A DNA stretch of 64,000 nt from Flavobacterium chryseum. GTDB lineage: Bacteria; Bacteroidota; Bacteroidia; Flavobacteriales; Flavobacteriaceae. The DNA lies in the NCBI RefSeq assembly GCF_004362015.1, contig NZ_SNWW01000006.1:62001-126000 (forward strand), in the 5' to 3' direction. Positions 36,233 to 44,677 of this stretch are shown in pieces. Both the position numbers and the translations under genes were made by a program. Within the stretch, counting starts at the first letter, position 1; each line of letters begins with the position of its first letter. The notes beneath the pieces were generated by a model, which saw nothing but the letters and a program-made list of their open reading frames with translations, made no database searches and was not told the DNA's origin.

Positions 36233-36493
36233 TTACAGCGTACCTTCTTTACTGTCTTGAGCATCATGACCTTCCAGTTTAACCAGTTTGTTATAAATAC
36301 CAAATAATAAAAATGGTGATGCCCACTGCCCTACAAACAGCGCAGTTTGGCCTTTCCCTAAAACTTTTAGCGTAAGCGACGCACCCATTGCGGCCACTGA
36401 GGCATATAGGAATAAATCTGATGGTAATTTAGCTGTCTGCTCTTCTATTGCTTTGGCAGTAGCTCCTTCTCTGTGATCGTTTTCTAATGACAT
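36233..36493 (-). CDS. Small two-helix membrane protein (paralogue of 44172)
   Basis: An 86-residue protein with a charged N-terminus, two hydrophobic helices (LFLYASVAAMGASLTLKVL and ALFVGQWASPFLLFGIYNKL) joined by GKGQT, and an acidic C-terminus. It aligns with the protein at 44172 over the helices: LP/VP start, LK.LGKGQ versus SKIGKKQ, F.G...P...GI..K. No known family. It stands alone on the minus strand and runs towards the alcohol dehydrogenase operon. Confidence 0.72.
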   Translation of the reverse strand: MSLENDHREGATAKAIEEQTAKLPSDLFLYASVAAMGASLTLKVLGKGQTALFVGQWASPFLLFGIYNKLVKLEGHDAQDSKEGTL

Positions 36494-37152
36494 AATATTT
36501 TTGTTTAAAATTAATAGGTGAAAAGTAGTTGACTGACATACATGTTTCTTACAGTATTTACAGTCAATCTTACAATATTCCTTAGTTTATAACTTCATTA
36601 TCATTAATTTAAGAAACTGATTAACAGCATTTTGTTTAAGGTTTAATTTGTTTAAATACTTTATAAAAACCGTTCTAAGGATTGAGTTTAGCAACTCGTT
36701 TTTATGGTCAGCAACAAGCTGTTTATCTATCCTGAGAAAAAGCTTATTGGCTAATTATAATATCTGTTTAAATAATTTCCATCCCAATACTTAAACAAAT
36801 ATGGGAATTGTATAAGGTGTTACCGCAATTGTAATAAAGAATTGTAATCACTGTAGCTACATTTGAAAGATTAACCTCAACAGCGATTGTTTTATCTGGG
36901 TTCGCTATTCCTAAAAAATAATTTATAAATACGCGAAAGAAGCTGTTTTGCCCACTTGTACGCATTGAAGCCCACTTATTACTTTTCGCGAAATCCCGCC
37001 CTAACATAAGCAATGCATTAACAAATGTTTATGTAATTTCTATTTTAATAATGCGCTATACGATAGCATGGTAAGACTATAGAAATCAACACATTATATT
37101 AGACACTATCAATAAATTTATTGTTTAGATCAACCAACCGCCAAAAAAAGCC
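36494..37152. other. 660-bp gap: possible small RNA or decayed gene, plus a repeated 20-mer
   Basis: No secure ORF. A minus-strand frame (36768-37013) encodes beta-like sequence but has no good start and may be a gene remnant. A small hairpin (GAGTT-TAGC-AACTC, 36684-36697) followed by GTTTTT looks like an orphan plus-strand terminator. At 36796-36815 lies CAAATATGGGAATTGTATAA, which recurs with one mismatch at 41338-41357. Confidence 0.4.
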
Positions 37153-37914
37153 ATGACTCCTATAAATGCCATAATTATATCTGAAGAAAAGGAAACTTTG
37201 CTCATTTTAAAAAAATTTGAAGAAGAGAACGCTATGATTATGGAAATAATCGGTGATGCTGATAACATTAGCGACGGAACCAATATTATAAAGTCAAAAA
37301 AACCAGACCTTATTTTTCTGGATATTGTACTTGTAGATGATCTTTTCTTTGAAATGCTGGAACAATTAAAATTCAGCATTCCAAAACTGGTATTTGTATC
37401 AGCACAAAAAGACTACGCTATTAAAGCATTTAAGCACAATGCAATTGATTTTTTATTGAAGCCTATTGATTTTAATGCCATAATATTAGCTGTTTATAAA
37501 GTAATTAAAATAAGAGAAATGGAACGTTCTTACCAAAATCAAAAAATTAACAGCATTAATATTTTGAATTCTGCAAATCAATCTAATGATTATGTGGCTG
37601 TTGCATCTTTAGAAAAAATAGAACTAATTCCTATGGCAGAGATTACTTATTGTAAAGCAGATGGAAAATATACTGTTTTTGTTCTTTCAAATGGCAATAA
37701 AATAATGTCATGCCGAAATCTGGGAGAATACAGCAGCATTCTGGACAACGGTTATTTTTTCAGAATACATCATTCGTATATTGTTAATCTTCGTCATCTC
37801 ACTAAGATTTCGAAAAAAGACGGTTATTTCTGTGAACTCTCAAATGGGGCTATTTTACCGGTTGCTAAAAGGCGACAAGATGATTTTAACAAATTTATTA
37901 AGCTTAAAGAATAA
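37153..37914 (+). CDS. LytTR-family response regulator
   Basis: A 253-residue regulator. Receiver at 1-115 with phosphoacceptor Asp in DLIFLDIVLVDD and K in LLKPIDF. The LytTR DNA-binding domain is at ~150-250 (LEKIELIPMAEITYCKADGKYTVF, then FFRIHHSYIVNLRHL). Only one Glu/Glu pair (SEEKE) stands for the usual DD pocket, so phosphorylation may be weak. It lies 56 bp before a PAS kinase on the same strand, its likely partner. Confidence 0.9.
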   Translation: MTPINAIIISEEKETLLILKKFEEENAMIMEIIGDADNISDGTNIIKSKKPDLIFLDIVLVDDLFFEMLEQLKFSIPKLVFVSAQKDYAIKAFKHNAIDFLLKPIDFNAIILAVYKVIKIREMERSYQNQKINSINILNSANQSNDYVAVASLEKIELIPMAEITYCKADGKYTVFVLSNGNKIMSCRNLGEYSSILDNGYFFRIHHSYIVNLRHLTKISKKDGYFCELSNGAILPVAKRRQDDFNKFIKLKE

Positions 37915-37970
37915 AAAAAACCTTACCTTTTTAAAAGTTAATTTCAACCAATACGGACTGAATATTCTCT

Positions 37971-40283
37971 ATGAAAACAAAAATAGTAATTGCTGAGCAC
38001 AATCCTGCCGACATTGAGTCGATTCGACACGAGTTGAATAATGGCAATATCGATTGTATTTTAGAAATTGTTCAGTCAGAGAACCAGTTTGAAACGGCGC
38101 TACATAATTTTAAACCTGACCTGATTCTTTCTAATGCTACTTTCCCATCTTTTGACGGGATTGCACTATTTAGACTAAAGCAAAAACTGACACCGCAAAT
38201 TCCTTTTATTTTTGTTTTACAAACTATTGATCTTGAAAAAGCTATAAAGCTTATAAAAATCGGAGTTACGGATTTAGTGCTAAAAGAGAATCTTAGTACT
38301 TTAACAAATAAAATTAAAGACGCGCTTGAAGAAGCTTCTACAGTATTAAAAAACGGTAGTACCGATGATTTTTTGAACAGAGAAAATACCGAGAAAAAAA
38401 ACATAAAAAAGGCTTTTGAAATAGAAAGACGACGGTTTTATAATTTATTTTATCATGCTCCTTCCTGTATGGGGATTTTAAAAGGCCCTAATCATGTATA
38501 TGAATTGGCAAATGAATTTTATTTACAGTTAATCGATAAAAGAGATATTATTGGTAAAACCGTAAAAGAAGTATTACCGGAACTTGAAACGCAGGGAATT
38601 TTTGAAATATTAGATAATGTCTATAAAACGGGTGAACCTTTTTCAGCAAACGAAATGCTAATAAAGTTTAATCGCTATGGAAACGAAAATCCCGGAGGTG
38701 CTTATTTAAATTTCATTTATCAGGCGCATAGGGATTTGGATAACAATATCGACGGTATTCTTGTTTTCGCCAATGACGTAACAGAGCAGGTTTTGTCCCG
38801 GAAAAAAATTGAGGAACGAGAAAAAATGTATAAAGATCTTATACACAAATTACCTGTTGCCACATATTCCTGCGATCGTGAAGGACGCATACTAATCTAC
38901 AATAAAGCTGCTGCTGTTTTATGGGGAAGAGAACCGGAAATAGGCAAAGATTTATGGCACGAATCGTGGAATATTTACAATAATAAAAATAACCCCATAC
39001 CACTTACCTCCTATTCGATGGCTACGGCTTTGCATGAAGATAATTTAAGCCTTAGCAAGGAAATAATTATTGAACGCCCGAATGGAGATAAACGGAATGT
39101 TCTGCCCTATCCTGTTCCCTTTCGTGATGCTGAAGGCCAGATCACAGGAGCTGTTATTGTGCTTGCTGATATTACAGAAATGAAATTGGCACAAAAAAGA
39201 CTGAAAAAAAGCGAAAAAAAATACCGGTATCTTTTTGATAAAAATCCAATGCCAATGTGGATTATCGATTTAGTAACTTTTAAATTTCTCGACGTCAATA
39301 AAATGTCTATTCTGCAGTATGGATATAGCCGGGAGGAATTTCTTTCTATGACTGCTCTGGACATACGACCTGGCGATGACAAAAATAATTTCATAAAATC
39401 TACCGATACTTCAGCCATTAACAAATCCAATTACAATCGGGGAAAATGGAATCATTTAAAGAAAGACGGAACAATTGTTCCGGTTGAAATCATTGCACAT
39501 GACATTATTTATGAAGGATTTCCTGCAAGATTAATTCTTTCGAACGATGTAACTGATCGCACAAAAGCAGAAATAAATCTGGAAAAAAGAAATAGAGAAC
39601 TCATCAAAACTAATTCAGAACTGGATCGATTTGTTTACAGTGTTTCTCATGATTTACGTTCTCCCCTTACTTCTATTCTTGGTCTGCTTTCTTTTATTGA
39701 AGCAGAAAGTCTGGAAGCAGATACTCTTAAGCATGCCGAAATGATACGCAGCAGTGTGAATCGTCTGGATGATTTTATCAAAAATATTTTAAGCTATTCG
39801 CGAAACAAACGCTCAGGAGTTGAAGTAGAAAAGATTTCGGTTAATGAAACACTCTTTGATATTGTAGATTCGCTTCAATGCATTACAGAAGCAAAAGGAA
39901 TTCGTTATGAAATTAAAGTCGAAGAACAGCAACCGTTTTATACAGACAGGCTGCGTTTTAATACTATTTTAGAAAATCTGATTTCGAATGCAATAAAATA
40001 CCATAAAAAAGAAGAAACCGGAAGATATATAAAGATAACTGGACATTCAGACCATGAAAAACTCTATATTACCATTGCTGATAACGGAATTGGAATTGAT
40101 CCGGAATATCATCAAAAAATATATGAAATGTTTTTTCGGCTTTCAGGCAAAAAAGATGGCTCAGGAATTGGCTTATATATTGTAAAGGATGCCATAGAAA
40201 TATTAGATGGTTCTATAGAAATACAATCGGCAAAAGGCACTGGAACCACATTTATTATCAAACTAAAAAATTTGAAACCATGA
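37971..40283 (+). CDS. Pseudo-receiver / multi-PAS histidine kinase
   Basis: A 770-residue cytosolic kinase. Residues 1-125 are a receiver-like domain without its key residues: EH replaces the acidic pair and N55 replaces the phosphoacceptor Asp (LSNATFP), though the K of VLKEN is kept. Three PAS domains follow (~150-275, ~285-405, ~415-525), then HisKA with YSVSHDLRSPL and a complete ATPase core (ENLISNAIKYH, DNGIGIDP, GSGIGLYIV). The stop overlaps the next gene's start by 4 bp (ATGA), showing coupling to a receiver-only regulator. The pseudo-receiver may sense or bind a partner rather than accept phosphate. Confidence 0.92.
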   Translation: MKTKIVIAEHNPADIESIRHELNNGNIDCILEIVQSENQFETALHNFKPDLILSNATFPSFDGIALFRLKQKLTPQIPFIFVLQTIDLEKAIKLIKIGVTDLVLKENLSTLTNKIKDALEEASTVLKNGSTDDFLNRENTEKKNIKKAFEIERRRFYNLFYHAPSCMGILKGPNHVYELANEFYLQLIDKRDIIGKTVKEVLPELETQGIFEILDNVYKTGEPFSANEMLIKFNRYGNENPGGAYLNFIYQAHRDLDNNIDGILVFANDVTEQVLSRKKIEEREKMYKDLIHKLPVATYSCDREGRILIYNKAAAVLWGREPEIGKDLWHESWNIYNNKNNPIPLTSYSMATALHEDNLSLSKEIIIERPNGDKRNVLPYPVPFRDAEGQITGAVIVLADITEMKLAQKRLKKSEKKYRYLFDKNPMPMWIIDLVTFKFLDVNKMSILQYGYSREEFLSMTALDIRPGDDKNNFIKSTDTSAINKSNYNRGKWNHLKKDGTIVPVEIIAHDIIYEGFPARLILSNDVTDRTKAEINLEKRNRELIKTNSELDRFVYSVSHDLRSPLTSILGLLSFIEAESLEADTLKHAEMIRSSVNRLDDFIKNILSYSRNKRSGVEVEKISVNETLFDIVDSLQCITEAKGIRYEIKVEEQQPFYTDRLRFNTILENLISNAIKYHKKEETGRYIKITGHSDHEKLYITIADNGIGIDPEYHQKIYEMFFRLSGKKDGSGIGLYIVKDAIEILDGSIEIQSAKGTGTTFIIKLKNLKP

Positions 40284-40684
40284 GCACAGAATTACCTCCA
40301 AAATTTGAGACTGTAATGATTATTGATGATAACGTCATAGATCTTTACATTACATCACGAATGATTACTCAAAATAATTTTGCGAAAAATGTGTTGCTTT
40401 ATACAGCTGCAGAAGAGGCCATGCAATACCTGCAGGACAATGAGGATAATATTCCTTTATTGCCTCAGGTAATATTTGTAGATATATACATGCCTTTAAT
40501 GTCCGGATTTGAATTTTTGGATGCTTATGATAAACTATCTCCTTCCTTAAAAAAATATGCTAAGGCTTATATTATATCTTCAACCATTGACAATGAAGAC
40601 ATTGCCCGATCTATCAACAATAAAAATGTGGTTTCTTTTCACGTTAAACCCATTACTAAAGAATTTCTTGACCGCATTATCTAG
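40280..40684 (+). CDS. Receiver-only response regulator
   Basis: A 134-residue receiver with DD at 16-17, phosphoacceptor D68 (VIFVDIYMP), the SS switch and K in HVKPIT. Start overlaps the kinase stop (ATGA), so the two are translated together and form a cognate pair. No output domain. Confidence 0.93.
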   Translation: MSTELPPKFETVMIIDDNVIDLYITSRMITQNNFAKNVLLYTAAEEAMQYLQDNEDNIPLLPQVIFVDIYMPLMSGFEFLDAYDKLSPSLKKYAKAYIISSTIDNEDIARSINNKNVVSFHVKPITKEFLDRII

Positions 40685-40977
40685 AAGATCAAATTTGAAT
40701 TTTTCATGATCCTTTTTTAAAATTTTTGTTTCTTCGAAATTAATCCGATTGTATTCATAGTTTAAGCTATGACTCTGGCTTTTATAATAACCTTATTTTT
40801 ACTAAACACTTATACCTTGTAAAAGTCAGTTATTACTTCGCATTATTTATTTAAAACGCATTCCTTTTAATTTGTATTAACATGTGCTTATTAGCCACTG
40901 CAATTTAAGCAGCAGGTTACTAAACATAATGTAGCAAACAAGCAATGAACAAATTAAACTAACATTTATCTAAATTA
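40685..40977. other. AT-rich spacer
   Basis: About 290 bp without a gene. GATCAAATTTGAATTTTTCATGATC at its start can fold weakly and is followed by a T-run, so it may terminate the regulator gene. Otherwise nothing is seen. Confidence 0.3.
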
Positions 40978-41157
40978 ATGAAAAAGCTAGCTTCCTATTT
41001 AATTTTACTAATTCCCACCATAGTTTTTTCCTCAAATCCACCTCCGCCCGGGTTACCTGATTTACCCGTGGCGGTACCTATTGACTCAATGATCTCTATA
41101 TTATTTACAGCAGGTATTCTATTTGGAGGCTATGTTATTTTCAAGAAAAATAGATAG
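40978..41157 (+). CDS. Small PID-CTERM-like exported protein
   Basis: A 59-residue protein: signal peptide 1-18 (MKKLASYLILLIPTIVFSS), a proline-rich centre (NPPPPGLPDLP), then VPID at 33-36, a hydrophobic helix (37-54) and KKNR. This tripartite C-terminal end (PID motif, helix, basic residues) matches the PID-CTERM sorting signal described in Bacteroidota. It is almost all signal with little mature protein. A terminator follows. Confidence 0.75.
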   Translation: MKKLASYLILLIPTIVFSSNPPPPGLPDLPVAVPIDSMISILFTAGILFGGYVIFKKNR

Positions 41158-41222
41158 AGGTTTAAGAATGAAAAACAAGATATCTGGCATAGATAAATTG
41201 TTAGATTAAAGTTTAAACTCAG

Positions 41223-41255
41223 AGCTCATTTTCTTCGGAAATGGGCTTTTTTTTA
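41223..41255 (+). terminator. Terminator
   Basis: Hairpin AGCTCATTTTC-TTCG-GAAATGGGCT with a stable tetraloop and eight T's, 65 bp after the PID-CTERM-like gene. Confidence 0.88.
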
Positions 41256-41337
41256 TGCCCATTAGATAAAAATGAAGCGCTCAAAATCCCTTATATATTT
41301 ATTACACTAAAATTATTGACTAATCGTATTTACACTC

Positions 41338-41357
41338 CAAACATGGGAATTGTATAA
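41338..41357 (+). repeat. Second copy of a 20-bp element (first copy 36796-36815)
   Basis: CAAACATGGGAATTGTATAA differs from the copy at 36796 by one base. Both lie upstream of response-regulator genes (at 37153 and 41599). It could be a promoter or binding site; a chance repeat of this length in 64 kb is unlikely. Confidence 0.5.
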
Positions 41358-41598
41358 AAAACGTGAAAAATTATGAAAGTTGACAGCTACACGTCCTTCT
41401 ACATTTGGTATTATATAAAAATTAAAAAGCTAAGTGCCAATATATTAACACATTACAAAATTAAATCATCAAATAATTTAAATTATATTATTCTAAAAAA
41501 TGAAAAACTTTCACTAATTAATAATGAAAAACTGACCATTAGAGGCTTAATCTATTCCCAAGAACTTATTTATACACCAATATTTAACAGCCGTAAAA

Positions 41599-41973
41599 AT
41601 GAAGTATAAAAATATTTTACAAATAGATGATGATTTTGATGACTGCGAATTTTTCGAAGACGCTTTAAAAACTGTTTCTGATGCAGCTTATACTGCTGTA
41701 CATAATCCAATAGACGCATTGAATAAATTAATTAACCAGGAGGTTATTCCCGACCTTATTATAGTAGACGTTAATATGCCCTTTATGACCGGACCAGAAT
41801 TAATAAATGAAATTAAAAAAAGACAAACAATTAAAGATATTCCTGTTATCATATTATCTACTTCCTCACTATGTTCTCCTGCCGGAAGTTCATTCTCAGG
41901 AGCAGAGGATTATCTAATTAAGCCCTGCACGTTTACGGAACTCCAAAATCTTATTATAAAAAACATCTGTTAA
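41599..41973 (+). CDS. Receiver-only response regulator (Rcp1-like)
   Basis: A 124-residue receiver. DDDFDD at 10-15, phosphoacceptor D57 (LIIVDVNMP), STS switch and K in LIKPCTF. Closely similar in layout to those at 19590 and 33076. No kinase adjoins; a DUF2243 gene follows 87 bp on. Confidence 0.93.
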   Translation: MKYKNILQIDDDFDDCEFFEDALKTVSDAAYTAVHNPIDALNKLINQEVIPDLIIVDVNMPFMTGPELINEIKKRQTIKDIPVIILSTSSLCSPAGSSFSGAEDYLIKPCTFTELQNLIIKNIC

Positions 41974-42060
41974 TCCTTGATATAAAATCACAAGTCCCCC
42001 ATTGTGAAAATCAGCCTTAGGCAGCACAGAATATTCGTGCTGTACTTTAAAATAAAATTT

Positions 42061-42873
42061 ATGAAAAAAAAGCAATCGATAACCACTATTTTCCGCTTAT
42101 TCACTCAGGGAATTGAATTTCTTAAGTCGCTTAGGGACACTGCTATTTGGCTAAATAGCAAAAAAAGTCGTTCGCATCGATTTAATGATGTATTGCTATT
42201 GGTTATAACAATGTATTCTACAAACGCCTATCCTTGTGTAAGCTGTAATGACGAAGTACAGGAAGGCATTAGCCATAGTCTTGATCTTACTCAATATTTA
42301 TTGTTTGCCGCCTTTATTGGGCTTAGCATTGTTATTTACCTATTATCATACCTGTGCCTCAGTTCTTATCAAACAAAAATGGGACAATTCTATTTAGAAA
42401 AAATGCCTGACATGCGGTTATGCTTCGCCGCAATGGTACTAGGTATAAGTTTGGGAGGATTTATTGATGGCATCGTAATGCACCAGATTTTACAATGGCA
42501 CGAAATGTTGTCTAATATCATTCCTACCGATACTATGCTAAATAAAAGTATAAATATGTTTTGGGATGGTATTTTTCACCTTTTCACCTTATTTTCAACC
42601 TTCTTTGGAATTTATTTAATGTGGAGAATAATGGCACGCAGAGAAAGTAATAAATCCGGATATCTAATGACAGGAGGAATGGTGTTTGGATGGGGAACTT
42701 TCAATTTGATTGAAGGAATAATTAACCATCATATTTTGCATTTGCACAATGTGAGAGAACTTAGCCCAGATAAAAATCTATGGAATTATGGGTTCCTTCT
42801 TTTTGGACTTTTACTATTATTTCTGGGATCGTTGGTAATAAAAAAAGGTATTACTAAACCTGCAACACTATAA
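42061..42873 (+). CDS. DUF2243 integral membrane protein
   Basis: A 270-residue protein with an N-terminal basic region, and from residue ~60 on five or so membrane helices. The DUF2243 signatures are GISLGGFIDGIVMHQILQWHEM and GWGTFNLIEGIINHHILHLHNV, each with clusters of histidines that could bind metal or haem. Function unknown. ATG at 42061 is preferred over an upstream GTG at 42004. An N-terminal stretch (YPCVSCND) with two cysteines follows a hydrophobic segment and may lie outside. Confidence 0.85.
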   Translation: MKKKQSITTIFRLFTQGIEFLKSLRDTAIWLNSKKSRSHRFNDVLLLVITMYSTNAYPCVSCNDEVQEGISHSLDLTQYLLFAAFIGLSIVIYLLSYLCLSSYQTKMGQFYLEKMPDMRLCFAAMVLGISLGGFIDGIVMHQILQWHEMLSNIIPTDTMLNKSINMFWDGIFHLFTLFSTFFGIYLMWRIMARRESNKSGYLMTGGMVFGWGTFNLIEGIINHHILHLHNVRELSPDKNLWNYGFLLFGLLLLFLGSLVIKKGITKPATL

Positions 42874-42968
42874 TACTGGTAATTATATAATTAACAATCA
42901 GCATCTTGAAAAAAAGAAACCTGTATATCAAGGATATTTACTAAATAAACATTTAAAAAATATACATT

Positions 42969-43112
42969 ATGAGTACTTCAAAACAAAACACAGGTAACGC
43001 AAAGTCATCAGATAAAAATACTGATACTAAAAAAGCTGATAAAAAAGAAACTGCTGCAAAAAGCACCTCTAAAGACACAGATTCGAAAAAAGCATCAAAC
43101 AAGAAAAAATAA
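42969..43112 (+). CDS. Tiny lysine-rich protein
   Basis: A 47-residue protein composed almost only of K, S, T, D, N and A, starting MSTSKQNTGN and ending KKK. It resembles disordered, histone-tail-like or stress-related peptides. ATG follows an AT-rich leader with AATTATATAA about 80 bp before. It lies 16 bp before the acidic gene at 43129, so a basic and an acidic small protein are encoded together. Confidence 0.6.
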   Translation: MSTSKQNTGNAKSSDKNTDTKKADKKETAAKSTSKDTDSKKASNKKK

Positions 43113-43128
43113 TCTAAAAGACACTATT

Positions 43129-43443
43129 ATGAATTTAGAAGATAAACAAAATTACGGTCAATATGATCCTAATTTTCAAGTTGAGAAGCAAAGTCAGGAA
43201 GAAGATATAGACGCTCCACCATTCGATAATTCATTTTCCGGAGAAGGTGAAAGCCGAAATCAGGAATTCGATGAGCTACAAGATACGCTTTCAAATGAAG
43301 AAGATTTTGACACGGATGATGATGGTTTAGACGACAGCAATCTTAAAGAAGAAGGTGATCTGGATGATGAAGATTCAACCGAAGAAGAACAAAATGAGCG
43401 ATATAGAGATAGTGAATTTTCTAGTGAAAGCAATCAATCCTAA
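43129..43443 (+). CDS. Small highly acidic protein
   Basis: A 104-residue protein with ~40% Asp and Glu and no hydrophobic core, likely disordered. Starts MNLEDKQNYGQYDPNF. I do not recognise a family. It follows the lysine-rich gene by 16 bp and is closed by a terminator. Confidence 0.68.
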   Translation: MNLEDKQNYGQYDPNFQVEKQSQEEDIDAPPFDNSFSGEGESRNQEFDELQDTLSNEEDFDTDDDGLDDSNLKEEGDLDDEDSTEEEQNERYRDSEFSSESNQS

Positions 43444-43480
43444 ACACTTTCAGAATTGAATCGAATAAATCAAATACATT

Positions 43481-43515
43481 AAAGCCACTTGTAAAATCAA
43501 GTGGCTTTTTGTTTT
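43481..43515 (+). terminator. Terminator of the lysine-rich/acidic gene pair
   Basis: Perfect hairpin AAAGCCACTTG / CAAGTGGCTTT (43481-43508) and T-run, 38 bp after the stop. Confidence 0.88.
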
Positions 43516-43545
43516 TAAAAGCAATACTGAAATTACTATAAAAAT

Positions 43546-43576
43546 AAAAAGCCTATAAAAATTTATAGGCTTTTTT
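43546..43576. terminator. Second hairpin, serving the minus-strand gene
   Basis: AAAAAGCCTATAAA with ATAGGCTTTTTT (43546-43576), 20 bp downstream of the minus-strand stop at 43597 and usable in both directions. Confidence 0.83.
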
Positions 43577-43596
43577 ACAATCTGTAAACACCAAAC

Positions 43597-43866
43597 TTAT
43601 GGTGTAGTTGTACCAACGCTATCTTTACGTGTTGCAGGATCCATAGATCTTGTTTTAGTAGTAGACGTCTTTGTAGTACTTTGTTTCTCCGTTCCGGTTT
43701 TGTGAGGAGATGAAGTTGTAGTACCTTTTGTACTTTTCTTCTTTGTTACGGTGTCACTAGAAGTTTTCGTAGTGGTTTGAGTTGATTTCTTTGGAGTATC
43801 CTGAGCAACTGCAGTTGCAGTTCCAAATACCAACAGCATTGCACCTGTTAAAATTAAATTTTTCAT
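43597..43866 (-). CDS. Small exported Thr/Lys/Ser-rich protein
   Basis: An 89-residue protein with a signal peptide (residues 1-21, ending TAVAQ) and a mature part of almost only T, K and S plus a final SMDPATRKDSVGTTTP. A periplasmic or surface disordered protein of unknown function. Monocistronic. The upstream region (43930-43960) has a TTATATAA on the coding strand. Confidence 0.68.
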   Translation of the reverse strand: MKNLILTGAMLLVFGTATAVAQDTPKKSTQTTTKTSSDTVTKKKSTKGTTTSSPHKTGTEKQSTTKTSTTKTRSMDPATRKDSVGTTTP

Positions 43867-44171
43867 AATGTATATTTTAATTAATAATTTGATTATTAGA
43901 GATATAGAAATCTCTTATTACAAATTTGGTGAACTAATCGACTGTTATTTTATATAACGTCTGACTGACCTTATATGATTTCCATTTAAATCAATTTAAT
44001 GAAATAAAAGGCTGATTATTAATTTATTACTCACTTCAAAATAAATTATCATTTTTTATTAATTACCGCCAATTATATAAACTAGCCACATAATTCTATA
44101 ATTTCATTTGGCGATAAACTTTTAATTTTAATATTATTAAAAAAATATATCTATCATTAAAATATTAAATC

Positions 44172-44441
44172 ATGGAAAACTTAATTAATCAGGAAAATCT
44201 TGAAGACATCAGAGAATTTATAGAAAATAAAATAGCTGATGTTCCGGCTAGTTATATCCTTTGCGGAGCAATTGGCTCTATACTTTTGTCCTCTTACCTT
44301 AGTAAAATAGGCAAAAAACAAGCGAGTTCAATTATTGGAAAGCTATCCATTCCTATAGCAGCAATTGGAATCGCAAAATATAAGGATCTTATAAAATCAG
44401 AATTAGAATTTTTTGAAGAACCAAATGTTCAAAATGCTTAG
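44172..44441 (+). CDS. Small two-helix membrane protein (paralogue of 36233)
   Basis: An 89-residue protein with an acidic N-terminal helix (MENLINQENLEDIREFIENK), two hydrophobic segments (YILCGAIGSILLSSYL and IIGKLSIPIAAIGIAKY) joined by SKIGKKQ, and an acidic end. Related to the protein encoded at 36233 over the two helices and loop. AATTATATAA lies ~100 bp upstream. Unknown function. Confidence 0.72.
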   Translation: MENLINQENLEDIREFIENKIADVPASYILCGAIGSILLSSYLSKIGKKQASSIIGKLSIPIAAIGIAKYKDLIKSELEFFEEPNVQNA

Positions 44442-44597
44442 TATAATGCACATTCCTGGTTTATTTGTTTTGTTTCTCTCTTGCCGATAGTATTAAATTT
44501 TAAACCAGGAAGTGTATTATTTTTATCATTATTAAAAAGTATTTGGGTTTTAAATGGAAGAATTCATTTCCCGAAAACAATATAAAATTAAGAATAT

Positions 44598-44640
44598 AAA
44601 AAAGGCCTGTGGTTATTACACCACAGGCCTTTTTCTTTTA
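44598..44640. terminator. Bidirectional terminator
   Basis: Perfect hairpin AAAGGCCTGTGG / CCACAGGCCTTT (44601-44632) with A and T flanks, between convergent genes at 44441 and 44678. Confidence 0.9.
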
Positions 44641-44677
44641 ATCGGTTTAATTTAATTTACTCGTAACTAATAGCAAG

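Noticed and set aside
36768-37013. Minus-strand frame of 81 codons in the gap before the LytTR gene
   Set aside because: Contains plausible protein-like strands but begins without a convincing start and has no recognised relative; possibly a gene remnant.
41373-41609. 78-codon plus-strand frame before a response regulator
   Set aside because: Composition (I, K, N, Y, S) is that of translated AT-rich intergenic DNA, and it overlaps the start of the regulator gene.
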